Source: Cenococcum geophilum 1.58 (Eukaryota; Ascomycota; Dothideomycetes; Gloniales; Gloniaceae). Taken from it: a DNA stretch of 64,000 nt. This document shows positions 21,687 to 31,391 of the stretch, piece by piece; within the stretch, counting starts at the first letter, position 1, and each line of letters begins with the position of its first letter. Under the pieces are notes generated by a model, which saw nothing but the letters and a program-made list of their open reading frames with translations, did not search any database and was not told the DNA's origin. The stretch covers positions 1 to 64,000 of the forward strand of contig KV748259.1 in assembly GCA_001692895.1 (NCBI GenBank). Direction: 5' to 3'. Made by a program: the position numbers and the translations under genes.

Positions 21687-22113
21687 TGTTACGGACGCTT
21701 TAAGTACAATGTTACAACTACTTGGAGAAGAGTTGGAAGAAGCTAGTTAGTTAATATAGGCACGGACTAGGATGGAACCCGTGGAACCATATAACGAAGA
21801 ATGGTAAGCGAGTTATATAATAGTTGGACGTGTTATCTGCGTTAAACGTAAGGAACGTTACGTTTAATATAGATAAGACGTATATTATATACAAGAAGGA
21901 TTTTATAGGAGTACGGCTGTGTATTTAAGGACCCTTAGTCCCTACCTAGATAGTTCCTTCCTTATAGTAATTCTTAGAATACAATTAGAGTTAATCTGTT
22001 AGGTAACCACTCCACCAGTTATTATTACGTTGTTAACTACTATCTTTATATTTCCTATATACCTAGCCCATTAATAGAACCCATTATAGTTCCTACTACA
22101 AGGTTCTATTACA
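21687..22113 (+). repeat. inner chromovirus 5' LTR
   Basis: 427 bp, TGTTACGGACGC...TATTACA. This is the least mutated of the four family B LTRs at its start, and shows that the family LTR has canonical TG...CA ends. Confidence 0.93.
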
Positions 22114-22158
22114 TAATCACTACCTAGTTACGGTATTAAATATAGAAAGTCGAATAAT

Positions 22159-23215
22159 ATGCCACTAAAAGCAGCCACTATAACGCTATTAACGGCGGCA
22201 ACTACTTTAAGGTTAGGGGGTAACACTAGTATAGCGGACACTGACTCGCAACAACCTATAACGGTAGAACAATTATAAGAAATAGTGGATTAATTAATAG
22301 AAAACAATACGGTACTTAAGAATAGACTTAATGGAATTGGAGTAGTAAAGGTTAAGTTACTATTAATTAAACGATTCTTAGGAGAGAGATTAAAGCTTAA
22401 AGGATTTCTAACGCAAATATATTTTAAAGTTATGTAAAAAGGGGCTAAGTTAGCTATGATAATGGACCAGATAGCCTACGCAGGACTATTCCTAACGGGT
22501 TAGGCACTTAAATAGTTTAAACCCTACTTAATAGAAATATAGATTAACGGAATAACTACTATAAATTAAGAAGTACGATTTGTGTTTTCTAGCTGGGTAG
22601 GATTCGCGGAATAATTAATATAGATATTTAGAGACCTAGAAGCAACGACTATAGTAAAGAGAAAGCTTTAGGACCTAATACAGCGAACTTTAGTAATTAA
22701 GTATATAATATAGTTTTAAATACTTATAATATAGGTTAAATAGAATAATAAGGCGCTTATAGCATAGTATAAACAAGGACTTAAGGCTAAAGTCTAAGAT
22801 ATAATTATTCTAATAGAAGATACGGACACTCTAAGGGAATTAATAGATTAAGCGATTAAGATTAATAATAGGATCTTCTAAAGAGAATAGGCTAAGAGAG
22901 GCTAAGATAGAGTTCTATAGTTGTATAAGACGTAGAGCACGTAATAACCGAAGCTAAGTTAGAAACTATAGTATGGCGCAGAGCCAATAGACCTAAGTAG
23001 TACTAAAAAAGCCTATAAGAGATAGAGTAAGAAACTATAGAAACCTAGAGGTTAAGGATTTAGTAATTATAGGACTAAGGAGCAGAGGCTAAACTAGGGA
23101 TCTTAGCAGTAGAAGATGTTTAGGCCAACTCTATAGTAAAGTTAATAGTTTAGAGACGGAGCTTATATAAATTGCGGAAAACAGGGTTACTTTACGAGGG
23201 ATTATAAAGATGGTT
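22159..23215 (+). pseudogene. inner chromovirus gag relic with zinc knuckle
   Basis: ATG at 22159 opens MPLKAATITLLTAATTLRLG, followed by an acidic, Gln-rich coil and a capsid-like region (RFLGERLKLKGFLTQIYFKV near 22370). A nucleocapsid-type knuckle is at 23161-23213 (AYINCGKQGYFTRDYKDG), the CxxCGKxGHFxxxC motif with one Cys, the His and the last Cys changed to Tyr. The outer copy has the same protein, but its start codon is ATA. Stops are TAG/TAA only in the part checked. Confidence 0.85.
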
Positions 23216-25290
23216 AGAGTTACTATATAATAAAGGGAACAAGACTAATAGTATGTAATATATACGTATAAAGGGATAATAGTGTACTATAAGGAACAAA
23301 AGAGTGTTTAATTAAAAGTTTTACGTTCTATTATAACAACATATGCTAAATTTATAAAAACGCTAAGTATAGTATAAGCTATTAGCTACAAGAGCTAGAG
23401 TTAAAAGGACTTAAAGGAACTAAAGAGTTAGATAAAAAATAAGATCGACTTTATAAGCTAGATTAAGATATCACAGCAACGTGCGGATAATGATTAGTAA
23501 CAATAACAATGGAGTTAGAGTACTTATTAATTAACAGCGATAAGGATAGTAAGGGAACTAACTGGGGGTATCTAAACCTTAATGACGCAATAAAAGTAGA
23601 GACTAGGACCGCTATAGAGCAAGGTTTAGTAACGGGTATTATAACACCGTTAGACACGGCGTCTATTGCTTTATAAAACGGAAGGAGTAATATTTAGGGA
23701 CGATTAAGCAAGTAAACGACTGCTAGTGCTAGCTTACCACTTAATAAAGGCAAAAGGCTAAAGGCTTAAGATTCTTATAATAAGATAAGAGATAACTAAG
23801 ATTCTTAAGACAAGATAAGGCAAGCTTAAAGACCCACAACAGACAGAAACCGATAGAGTAGAGTAGTAGCTTAGTTCAAAGATATACGAATAAGCTCGGG
23901 ACAAGAATTCCCAACGGCATAAGACTTTTAAGAAGAGATAAGTGAGATCTAGGACTCTTAAGATAAGACAAGGACACTAGTAAAGCCTAATTAGACTAAG
24001 GCTAGAGCTAAGCTTAAGTTAGAAGTAAGCTTAGAATTAAAGAATCTAAGGAGTTAAGAATTTGGAGTATAAATTAAAACACCTATAAGTAAGAAGTAAG
24101 GAGCTTCCTTATAAATTAGGGAATCTGCAGTGTAAATAGCAATTAGACTAGGAGACAGATATATAGACCTAGAAGACTTACTAGGGGAATATAGTATTCG
24201 GCCTAAAGATCGAAAAGTTAATACTAAGATTAAGAAGTATAAAGACTTTAAGGATCCACTCATAAGACGCGACGTAAAAGAAACTATAAAGGAATTTAGG
24301 GTAAGAATTACCTTATAGCAAGAATAGAAACTAGATAAGAGATCTAGCATATTAGGATATATAAGGGACAGAGCGCTAGTATAAAGGATTACTAATAGAC
24401 CTAGAATAGGCACACTAAGAGCTAAGTAGCTTACTGAACTGGAATAAGAAGAGGATCTAGGGATTCCTACTAGGTTTAAAGAACGATATACTAAAGGCTA
24501 TTACAATATAGTAATGAAGAGATATTTCCTTACGGACGAGCCGTATATACTTAAGCAGCTGTATTAAAAGTGGTACAGACAATGACATAATAATAAGTGG
24601 GAAGATTTCTATATATAGTTAGATAAAAAAGTTATCTAAGACTACCCGATTATAAAGAAGGCTATAACTTACATTAAGGGGGCCTTAATTATAATATTAA
24701 AGGATCTAAAGGAGTAATTAGAGGACTAAAGAAGTGAAAGGCGAATCTTAGTACCCGCGAACGAAGTTGTAACGCTTAGATTAATATAAGAAAGGTTTAA
24801 ACTTAAGNATAAAGANAANCNGAGAGTTAACCTAAGACATTAAGTATATTATATACTATCGTGGATAGTATACGTAGATAATGCGTATAATATATATAGA
24901 GCACTAAAGGATAAAAATTGGAAGTATCTAGTAAGGATATATTAGATAATAGACGAGGCAAAGTATTAAAACGCTAAGTATATACATAGTTAGTATCTAG
25001 TAGAAGTTTAAGAATAAGGGGACTTAATACTTTAACTAGAAAGATTTCTTATAGAAGAATACCTAGATAGACGATAATGGTGGGAATATTTAGAGAACAC
25101 CTATCTATAGTATATTAAAGATAAAAAACGAACTAAGTATTAGCCTAAGTTAGACCAAGTATAAACAGGATCTAGCAGCCAGTAGTTAGGAAAAGTAGAG
25201 GCCTATAGGACTAGAGGGAGCTAGTAGTAGAGCCTTAGACCCTTAAAGGAATTTAAGGATAACACCTAAATTTATAAGTTAAATGGCAAG
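23216..25290 (+). pseudogene. family B spacer region between zinc knuckle and protease, unknown function
   Basis: About 2 kb, roughly 690 codons, separate the Gag knuckle from the retropepsin motif, much more than the short linker usual in chromoviruses. The outer copy has the equivalent stretch (about 34430 down to 32460) at similar length. Shared text includes RFKERYxKGYYNI, RRYFLxDxPYIL, WEDFYIQLDKKVI and YPIIxKAITYIKGAL near 24470-24690, with W/Q read through stops. So it is part of the family, not an insertion in one copy. I do not recognise the domain. Antisense open stretches at 23463-23657 and 24054-24413 are shadows. Confidence 0.65.
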
Positions 25291-27780
25291 ATTAACAGTT
25301 TAAGGCATTAATAGATAGTGGAGTAATAAGAAACTATATCTTACTAGTAGTAGTTAAAAGAATAGGGTTATTATATAGATAGAAGGAATATCCTTACCTA
25401 TTAGTGACAATTTTAGGAGATCTAATAGCCTATAGAGGAGGTATTATTAATCTTAAAATAGGACCTATTTAGCTAACTATTAAAGGAAGACAAGTCGAAA
25501 TGTCTTTCAATATATTACTATTAGGGAATAATAAGGTAGTATTAGGAATGCCTTAGTTACAGGAATACAATCTAAGAATTAATTGGGTTATAGGTTAGGT
25601 CAATATTAGAGATACTTAACGCCATAAAATACAATAATAAACCAAGTTAGTATAGTACTAAGTAGGAGCGACCTATAAAGAAATAGAAAAAGGGCTAAGC
25701 TATATACCAAAGAGATACTATAAGTATGGTAAGAAACTATAGTTACCTAAGAGTAAAAAGCTGTTAGAGTATATAGTATAGGACTATAAGATAGAATTAA
25801 AACCAGAAATAAGTTTAAGGTTCTTTCTAATTTATAAGCTTACTAAAGAGAAAGGTAGAGCACTAAAAGAGTTTATCTAAGAGAACTTATAAAAGGGATA
25901 TATTAGACCATCGCAGTCATTAGTAGGTTATCTAGTACTATTTATACTAAAAAAGAATGGTAAACTAAGGCTGTGTATTAACTATAGACAGTTAAACAGC
26001 ATTACTAGGAAGGATAGGTATCCTTTACCCTTAATTAGCGAAATCTAAGATAGGATTAGCAATGCGCAAATCTTTACGAAGATAGATCTAAGATAGGCGT
26101 ACTATTAAATTAGAATTAAGAAAGGCGACAAATAGAAGGCAGCCTTTAGGTTAAAGGAAGGACTATATAAACCATTAGTTATGCAATTTAGGCTTATAAA
26201 CGCACTAGTAACGTTCCAAAAGCGTATTAACAATATATTAGAAGAATATTTGGATAAATTTGTTATAGTATACCTTAATGATATTATTATCTACTTAATA
26301 AGTAAGGAAGAGCACGGAGAATACGTTAAATAGGTCTTAAGGAGACTATAGGAAGAATAAATGCTAATAGCAATTGAGAAATGCGAATTCTTCACTAGGA
26401 AGACTGATTTTGTTAGATTTATTATTAAACTAGGCCAACTTAGTATAGATCTAAAAAAGATTAAGGCTATAGTAAATTAGTAAGAACTAGAGAATATTAC
26501 ACAGTTAAAATCATTCTTAGGGTTTTGTAATTACTATAGAAGGTTTATAGCGTAATAGTTAAAAAAACATTAAACCATTTATATAATTAACGAAGAAAGA
26601 AGAACTATAGGCATAGGGAGAGAAACAGTAAGAACTCTTTAAGAAAGTTAAAGAGTTGTTTACCTAGGAGCCAGTTCTTAAGATCTATTAACTAGGACTA
26701 GAGACGGTTATAGAAATAGATATATTAGACTTTATACTAGGAGTATATTTTATATAAAAGTATTTAGATAGATAGCATCTAGTAGTATACTATAGTCGGA
26801 AGATAACACTACCAGAGTTAAACTATAACATCTATAATAAGAAGTTATTAGGTATAATTACAGCACTAAAGGAATAGAGAGCATTCTTATAAGGCATAAA
26901 AAAACTATTTATAGTTAAAACGGATTATAAAAACCTAACGGGATTTCTAATAATAAAGGAACTTAACTAAAGACAGGTTAGATAGGTAGAGATGCTTATA
27001 AAATACTATTTTAAGATTTAGTATACTAAGGGTATAGATAATACGTAAGCTAATATATTAAGTTAAAAGGCCGAACTATAAAATAATAATAAGCTATTAG
27101 GGGCTTTACTGCAAAAAGATATAGATGGACTGATTAGGTATAATTATCTAAAAATTACAGCAACTTAAGAGGATAAGTTAGGAAAAGTCTATAAAATACT
27201 AGAAAGCTTTTAGGTATAAAGAATTCTAAAAGCATAGCTAGAAGATTTATAGTTAGATATATACAAAAATTAAGAAGTAAAGTATATCCTAAGAAGTATA
27301 GCAGAGTAGTTTATAAAGGACTTCTATAAAGGACTAACTTAAGGATATAATAGAGCCACGGGCTTAGTGTTAAGACTTTAAAAGGAGTATATTATTAACG
27401 GAATTTAAAGGATAGCTAGGAGGGTTACTAAAGAGTATTTAGATTATTAAAGGAATAAACTAATAAGGCATAAGCCGTATAGAGGGCTATAACCTATTAA
27501 AATACTAGAAAGACTATAGGAGGTTATATTATAGGACTTTATTATTAAGTTACTAAAGTTAAGAGATCCTATTACTAGATAAGATTATAATACGATCTTA
27601 GTAATAGTAGATAAGCTTATAAAGTAGGGATACTTTATAGCCTATACAGAAGAAATTTTAGCGGAAGATGTCGCTAGAATCTATATTAAAGAAGTGTTCG
27701 CAAGATATAGAGCATTAAGTAAAATTATATCGGATAGAGATTTAAGATTCGTAGCAGCATTCTAGGAGGTATATATAGAG
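25290..27780 (+). pseudogene. inner chromovirus pol relic: protease, RT, RNase H, truncated integrase
   Basis: Retropepsin motif ALIDSGVIRNYI at 25304-25340 (DSGA with A to V). Reverse transcriptase at about 25900-26550: [13 protein letters not shown] block, then VYLNDIIIY at 26268-26294, where the first Asp of YLDD is Asn. RNase H and the integrase zinc region follow. The integrase core is read from LQDFIIKLLKL (27530) through ILVIVDKLIKQGYFIAY to SDRDLRFVAAFQEVY (about 27770). There it stops abruptly and joins text that precedes the chromodomain, so the last catalytic residue (Glu) of the DDE triad is deleted. Confidence 0.88.
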
Positions 27781-27807
27781 GGCAGGAAGAAGATAAATAG
27801 CAAGTTT

Positions 27808-27962
27808 TAAAGATTATTAGTTATAAGGATATTAATAATAAAATATGGTATAAGGTTAAGTAGATAGGCTATACTAAAACTACCTAGAAGCTACTAGAAA
27901 ATTTAAAAAACGCTATAGGAAAGGTATAGGAGTATTAGAAGAAAATAGATTAGGTAATATTA
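27808..27962 (+). pseudogene. inner chromovirus chromodomain
   Basis: Reads IISYKDINNKIWYKVK, a stop for Trp, IGYTKTT, a stop for Trp, LLENLKNAIGKV, then EY and KKID. This is the YxVKWxGYxxxxxTWEPxxNL pattern of integrase-attached chromodomains, which direct integration to marked chromatin. Both aromatic Trp codons are TAG. Confidence 0.85.
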
Positions 27963-28061
27963 ATAAAAAAGGATTATTAAAGAACGAGTCACCTAAGGGC
28001 ATCGGGAAAATATTCGCAGGATGAGATTCAAGTTGACTTTGGTGTTCGCGTTTCGCGTAAT

Positions 28062-28395
28062 TGACATGCAATTTAACCAACTTAACACGCAATTAACCAA
28101 CTTAACACGCAATTAACTAACTTAATACGCAATTTAACTAACTTAACACGCAGTTAACCTACTTAATATGCAATTTAACTAACTTAATACGCAGTTAACC
28201 TACTTAATATATAATTTAACTAACTTAACACGCAGTTAACTACTTAACATGCAATTTAACTACTTAACACGCAGTTAACCTACTTAACATATAATTTAAC
28301 TAACTTAATACGCAGTTAACCTACTAATATTTAAAAGTTAAATAACACGCAGTTAACCTACTTAACAACTTTAAAAGCTAACTATATATTCCTTA
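28062..28395. repeat. minisatellite 1: about 20-22-bp AACTTAACACGCAATTAACC unit
   Basis: About 15 copies, alternating AACTTAATACGCAATTTAAC and CTACTTAACACGCAGTTAAC forms, fading out near 28395. Confidence 0.88.
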
Positions 28396-28454
28396 ACATG
28401 CAATTAAGGTAAAGTTATATACTAATTACGCAAATGAATTTTTACATAGTTTTA

Positions 28455-28865
28455 TTACTTAGAGGCTCTGCATAAGGCTCTACACAAAGCTCTACACAAA
28501 GCTCTACGTACAGAGGCTCTGCACGAAGCTCTGCACGAAGCTCTGCACGAAGCTCTGCACGAAGCTCTGCACGAAGCTCTGCACGAAGCTCTGCACGAAG
28601 CTCTGCACGAAGCTCTGCACAAAGCTCTTGCACGAAGCTCTGCACGAAGTTCTGCACGAAGCTCTACACGAAGCTTTGCATAAGGGCTCTACACAAGGCT
28701 CTACACGAAGCTCTGCGTACAGAGGCTCTACCCGAAGCTCTACGTACAGAGGCTCTACGCGAAGCTCTGCGTACGGAGGCTCTGCACGAGGCTCTGCACG
28801 AAGCTCTGCACAAGGCTCTCGGCGAAGCTCTGCGTACAAAGCTCTACACGAAGCTCTGCATTGGG
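28455..28865. repeat. minisatellite 2: 12-bp GCTCTGCACGAA unit
   Basis: About 34 copies; 28510-28620 is almost perfect. A GCTCTGCGTACAGAG variant recurs from about 28700. Twelve is a multiple of three and the unit has no stop in several frames, which produces spurious open frames on both strands (AELR, EALH and QSFV peptides). The same unit forms the array at 2195-2455. Confidence 0.93.
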
Positions 28866-28949
28866 TCCCCGCTATATTTCCGATAGCCTCTCCTATATAG
28901 CCACCTTATTTTTTTATCCATCCATCCTCCTTACATCCTCCCTACCTAG

Positions 28950-29455
28950 GGAGGCACCAGAACGGCAGCCAGCAGAGGACCGTCGCCAGAACTAGCAGAC
29001 GTTACCAGAACCAGACGACCGTCGCCGTCGCCAGAACTAGAACACCGTTACCAGAACCAGACGACCGTCGCCAGAACGAGACGACCGTCGCCAGAACCAG
29101 ACCACCATCGCTAGAACTAGACGACCGTTACCAGAACCAGACGACCGTCGCCGTCGCCAGAACTAGAACACCGTTACCAGAACCAGACGACCGGTCGCCA
29201 GAACGAGACGACCGTCGCCCAGAACCAGAACGACCATCGCTAGAACTAGACGACCGTTACCAGAAACCAGACGACCGTCGCCGTCGCCAGAACTAGAACA
29301 CCGTTACCAGAACCAGACGACCGGTCGCTAGAACGAACGACCGTCCGCCAGAACTAGACGACCATCGCTAGAACTAGACGACCGTTACTAAGAACTAGAC
29401 GACCGTCGCCAAACCAGACGAACCGTCGCCAGAGCCAGACGACAACGACTAGCCA
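28950..29455. repeat. minisatellite 3: about 20-bp ACCGTCGCCAGAACCAGACG unit
   Basis: About 24 copies with a higher-order block (CCGTCGCCGTCGCCAGAACTAGAACACCGTT-like, written here in part) recurring near 29015, 29145 and 29275, 130 bp apart. Confidence 0.9.
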
Positions 29456-29499
29456 GCAGACACTATAAACGATTCCAATCGATCGATCGAATCAGGCAC

Positions 29500-29965
29500 A
29501 CAGACAGGTAGGCATAACATGAGAGATGCTAGACGGGTAGGTAGATACTGACAGGTAGGTATTAGATGCAGACTGTAATAGGATGCAGACAGGCAAGCAA
29601 TGCAGACAGGTAGGCAATGCAGATAGGTAGGCGATATAAATAGGTAGGCAATGTAAACAGGTAGGCGATGCAGATAGGTAGGCGATATAGACAGGTAGGC
29701 GATGTAGACAGGTAGGCAATGCAGATAGGTAGGCGATGTAGATAGGTAGGCAATGCAGATAGGTAGGCGATATAGATAGGTAGGCAATATAAACAGGTAG
29801 GCGATGCAGATAGGTAGGCGATGTAGACAGGTAGGCGATGTAGACAGGTAGGCAATGCAGATAGGTAGGCGATGTAGATAGGTAGGCAATGTAGACAGGT
29901 AGGCGATGTAGGTAGGTAGGTAGATAGGTAGGTAGGTAAGTTAATAGGTAGATAGGTAGAAGAGA
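29500..29965. repeat. minisatellite 4: 17-bp AGGTAGGCGATGCAGAT unit, ending in GTAG microsatellite
   Basis: About 24 copies between 29560 and 29910, differing by transitions (GATGCAGAT, GATGTAGAC, AATGCAGAC, GATATAGAT), then GTAG/GATA tetranucleotides to 29965. Three units equal 51 bp, which gives long spurious minus-strand frames with a 17-residue period. Confidence 0.92.
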
Positions 29966-30107
29966 ACCATTGCTATATTATATTAAATTATCTAAAATAA
30001 TATTTATTTTGCTAGCCTTATAAATAGCCTTAAAGTAGCTTTTATTTATTTAAAATATGCTATTAGTATAAAAGAGGTAAATATAATTGTGGTTGCCAAA
30101 TGCGCAG

Positions 30108-30175
30108 ATTACTGGCAGGTTTCGCGTAGGTTGCGCGCAGGTTGCGCGCAGACTGCGCGCAGGCTGCGTGTCAAA
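30108..30175. repeat. minisatellite 5: 12-bp GCGCGCAGGTTG unit
   Basis: Five degenerate copies (GGTTTCGCGTA, GGTTGCGCGCA, GACTGCGCGCA, GGCTGCGTGTC), CpG-rich, followed by AAAAAAACACGAC. This is the last array before the right end of the insert. Confidence 0.8.
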
Positions 30176-30285
30176 AAAACACGACATAGGCTAGTCGGTC
30201 GAGTTGCTAAATGCCCTCAACTGCGCGCCAATTGCGTCAACCACTAACCATTGAGGCCATTAGTAGGGTACTATATTTTGCCGAT

Positions 30286-30964
30286 AGGGGACCTAGAAAG
30301 GGCGACTGCCGAACTACTTAAAGTTGTTTCCCTTACTATAGGAAGAGAGTTAGTTCTTTTATTACCTAGTTCCTAAAGACCTTATTAAATAAGTTTCTAC
30401 TTTTTTAAACGGACTTTCTTATAGATATATTTTAAATGCTAAAGATAAGTATAAGCTAAACGCTAAGCTTTAAGGACATATACGGACTTTTCTAAGGTAT
30501 ACTAAACCTTAAGTAGCGTAGAGGCTAGCTTACCATTAAGCTTTACAGTAGTAGATTAAATATAAAACCCTATAATAAATTACTTAGGGAACTTAAAAAC
30601 TATTAAGAGTAATAGGACGCGTATACTTAATATTAGATATAGAATAAACGTTATATAATAAACGTATATTAGCGCGAGTACATTTGGAATAAGAGGAAGG
30701 TTAGTAACTAGAAGGACTCGCAATTATAATATAACTTAACCCCTCTTTCGTATAATAAGAGTAAGGGATTACTATTACTTTACCTAGCGATAGTATTAAG
30801 GAAACGGTATAAAGATAACGCTTAACCTAAAAAAGAGAAGAAATTGCTTTAGGTATAATAAGCAATAATATTAACTAAATTAATTAGACGGATATTATAC
30901 CTCTAGTAAACAACCTAGAGATATTAGGTATCTTTAAGGATAAAAATAGAGAGGAGGGAGATAG
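30286..30964 (+). pseudogene. inner chromovirus pol C-terminal tail and polypurine tract
   Basis: Resumes the frame split by the minisatellite insert (GDLERATAELLK, matching GDLRRAVAKLLGS in the outer copy). It runs as a Leu/Ser/Lys-rich tail with ALRTYTDFSKVYQTL-like text near 30470-30530. It ends in a purine-rich GAGAGGAGGGAGATAG (30949-30964) directly before the 3' LTR, a good polypurine tract. Confidence 0.7.
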
Positions 30965-31391
30965 TATTACGGACGCTTTAAATATAATATTATAACTACT
31001 TAGAGAAAAGTTAGAAGAAGCTAGTTAGTTAATATAGGCATAGACTAAGATAGAACCTATAAAACCATATAACGAAGAATAGTAAGTAAGTTATATAATA
31101 GTTAGATATATTTTCTGCGTTAAATATAAAGAATGTTATGTTTAATATAGATAAGACGTATATTATATATAAGAAGGATTTTATAGGAGTACGGCTGTAT
31201 ATTTAAGGACCCTTAGTCCCTACCTAGATNGTTCCTTCNTTNTAGTNATTCTTAGAATANAATTAGAGTTAATCTGTTGGGCAACCACTCCACCAGTTAT
31301 TATTACGTTGTTAACTACTATCTTTGCATTTCTTACACACCTAGCCCATTAACAGAACCCATTGTAGTTCCTACTATAAGGTTCCGTTACA
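30965..31391 (+). repeat. inner chromovirus 3' LTR
   Basis: 427 bp, TATTACGGACGC...CCGTTACA, with ambiguous N bases at 31230-31260. It carries more TA changes than the 5' LTR in its first half. Confidence 0.93.

Larger units (their letters stand above)
28001..30285. mobile_element. minisatellite-built insertion with short inverted ends, class unknown
   Basis: Comparison with the sister copy at 17.8 kb (CCTAAGGGGGACC, uninterrupted) shows that about 2.29 kb was inserted between CCTAAGGG(C) and (A)GGGGACC. The insert ends are a 14-bp imperfect inverted repeat: ATCGGGAAAATATT at 28001-28014 and the complement of ATCGGCAAAATATA at 30272-30285 (12 of 14 match). The flanks AGGGC and AGGGG may be a 5-bp target duplication. 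Inside are five different tandem arrays in series with little else and no plausible transposase. It keeps CA/TG and CpG, so it is younger than the RIP of its host or was not recognised by RIP. A non-autonomous TIR element that captured or grew minisatellites is my best reading. Confidence 0.7.
21687..31391 (+). mobile_element. inner gypsy chromovirus (family B), inserted antisense in its sister copy
   Basis: Full-length copy with 427-bp LTRs (21687-22113 and 30965-31391), TSD CATCT/TATCT, plus-strand gag-pol. It sits inside the reverse transcriptase of the outer element, in opposite orientation. Two changes set it apart: a deletion of roughly 0.65 kb at about 27775-27790 removing the end of the integrase core, and a 2.3-kb minisatellite-rich insertion (about 28001-30285). 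Its mutation load is high, but fewer Gag positions are lost than in the outer copy. Confidence 0.95.

Noticed and set aside
24054-24413. 119-codon minus-strand open frame
   Set aside because: Antisense to the family B spacer region; the plus frame is the one conserved in the sister copy. The same applies to 23463-23657.
28442-28900. Overlapping open frames on both strands with AELR, QSFV or EALH repeats
   Set aside because: They are products of a stop-free 12-bp minisatellite whose length is a multiple of three; no start context or non-repeat domain supports a protein.
29449-29889. Three long minus-strand frames with a 17-residue period (LPICIAYLST type)
   Set aside because: The 17-bp unit repeats in phase every 51 bp, so open frames arise by chance in all three phases.
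28001-30175. CRISPR array
   Set aside because: Units are contiguous tandem repeats without unique spacers, in a eukaryotic repeat island.
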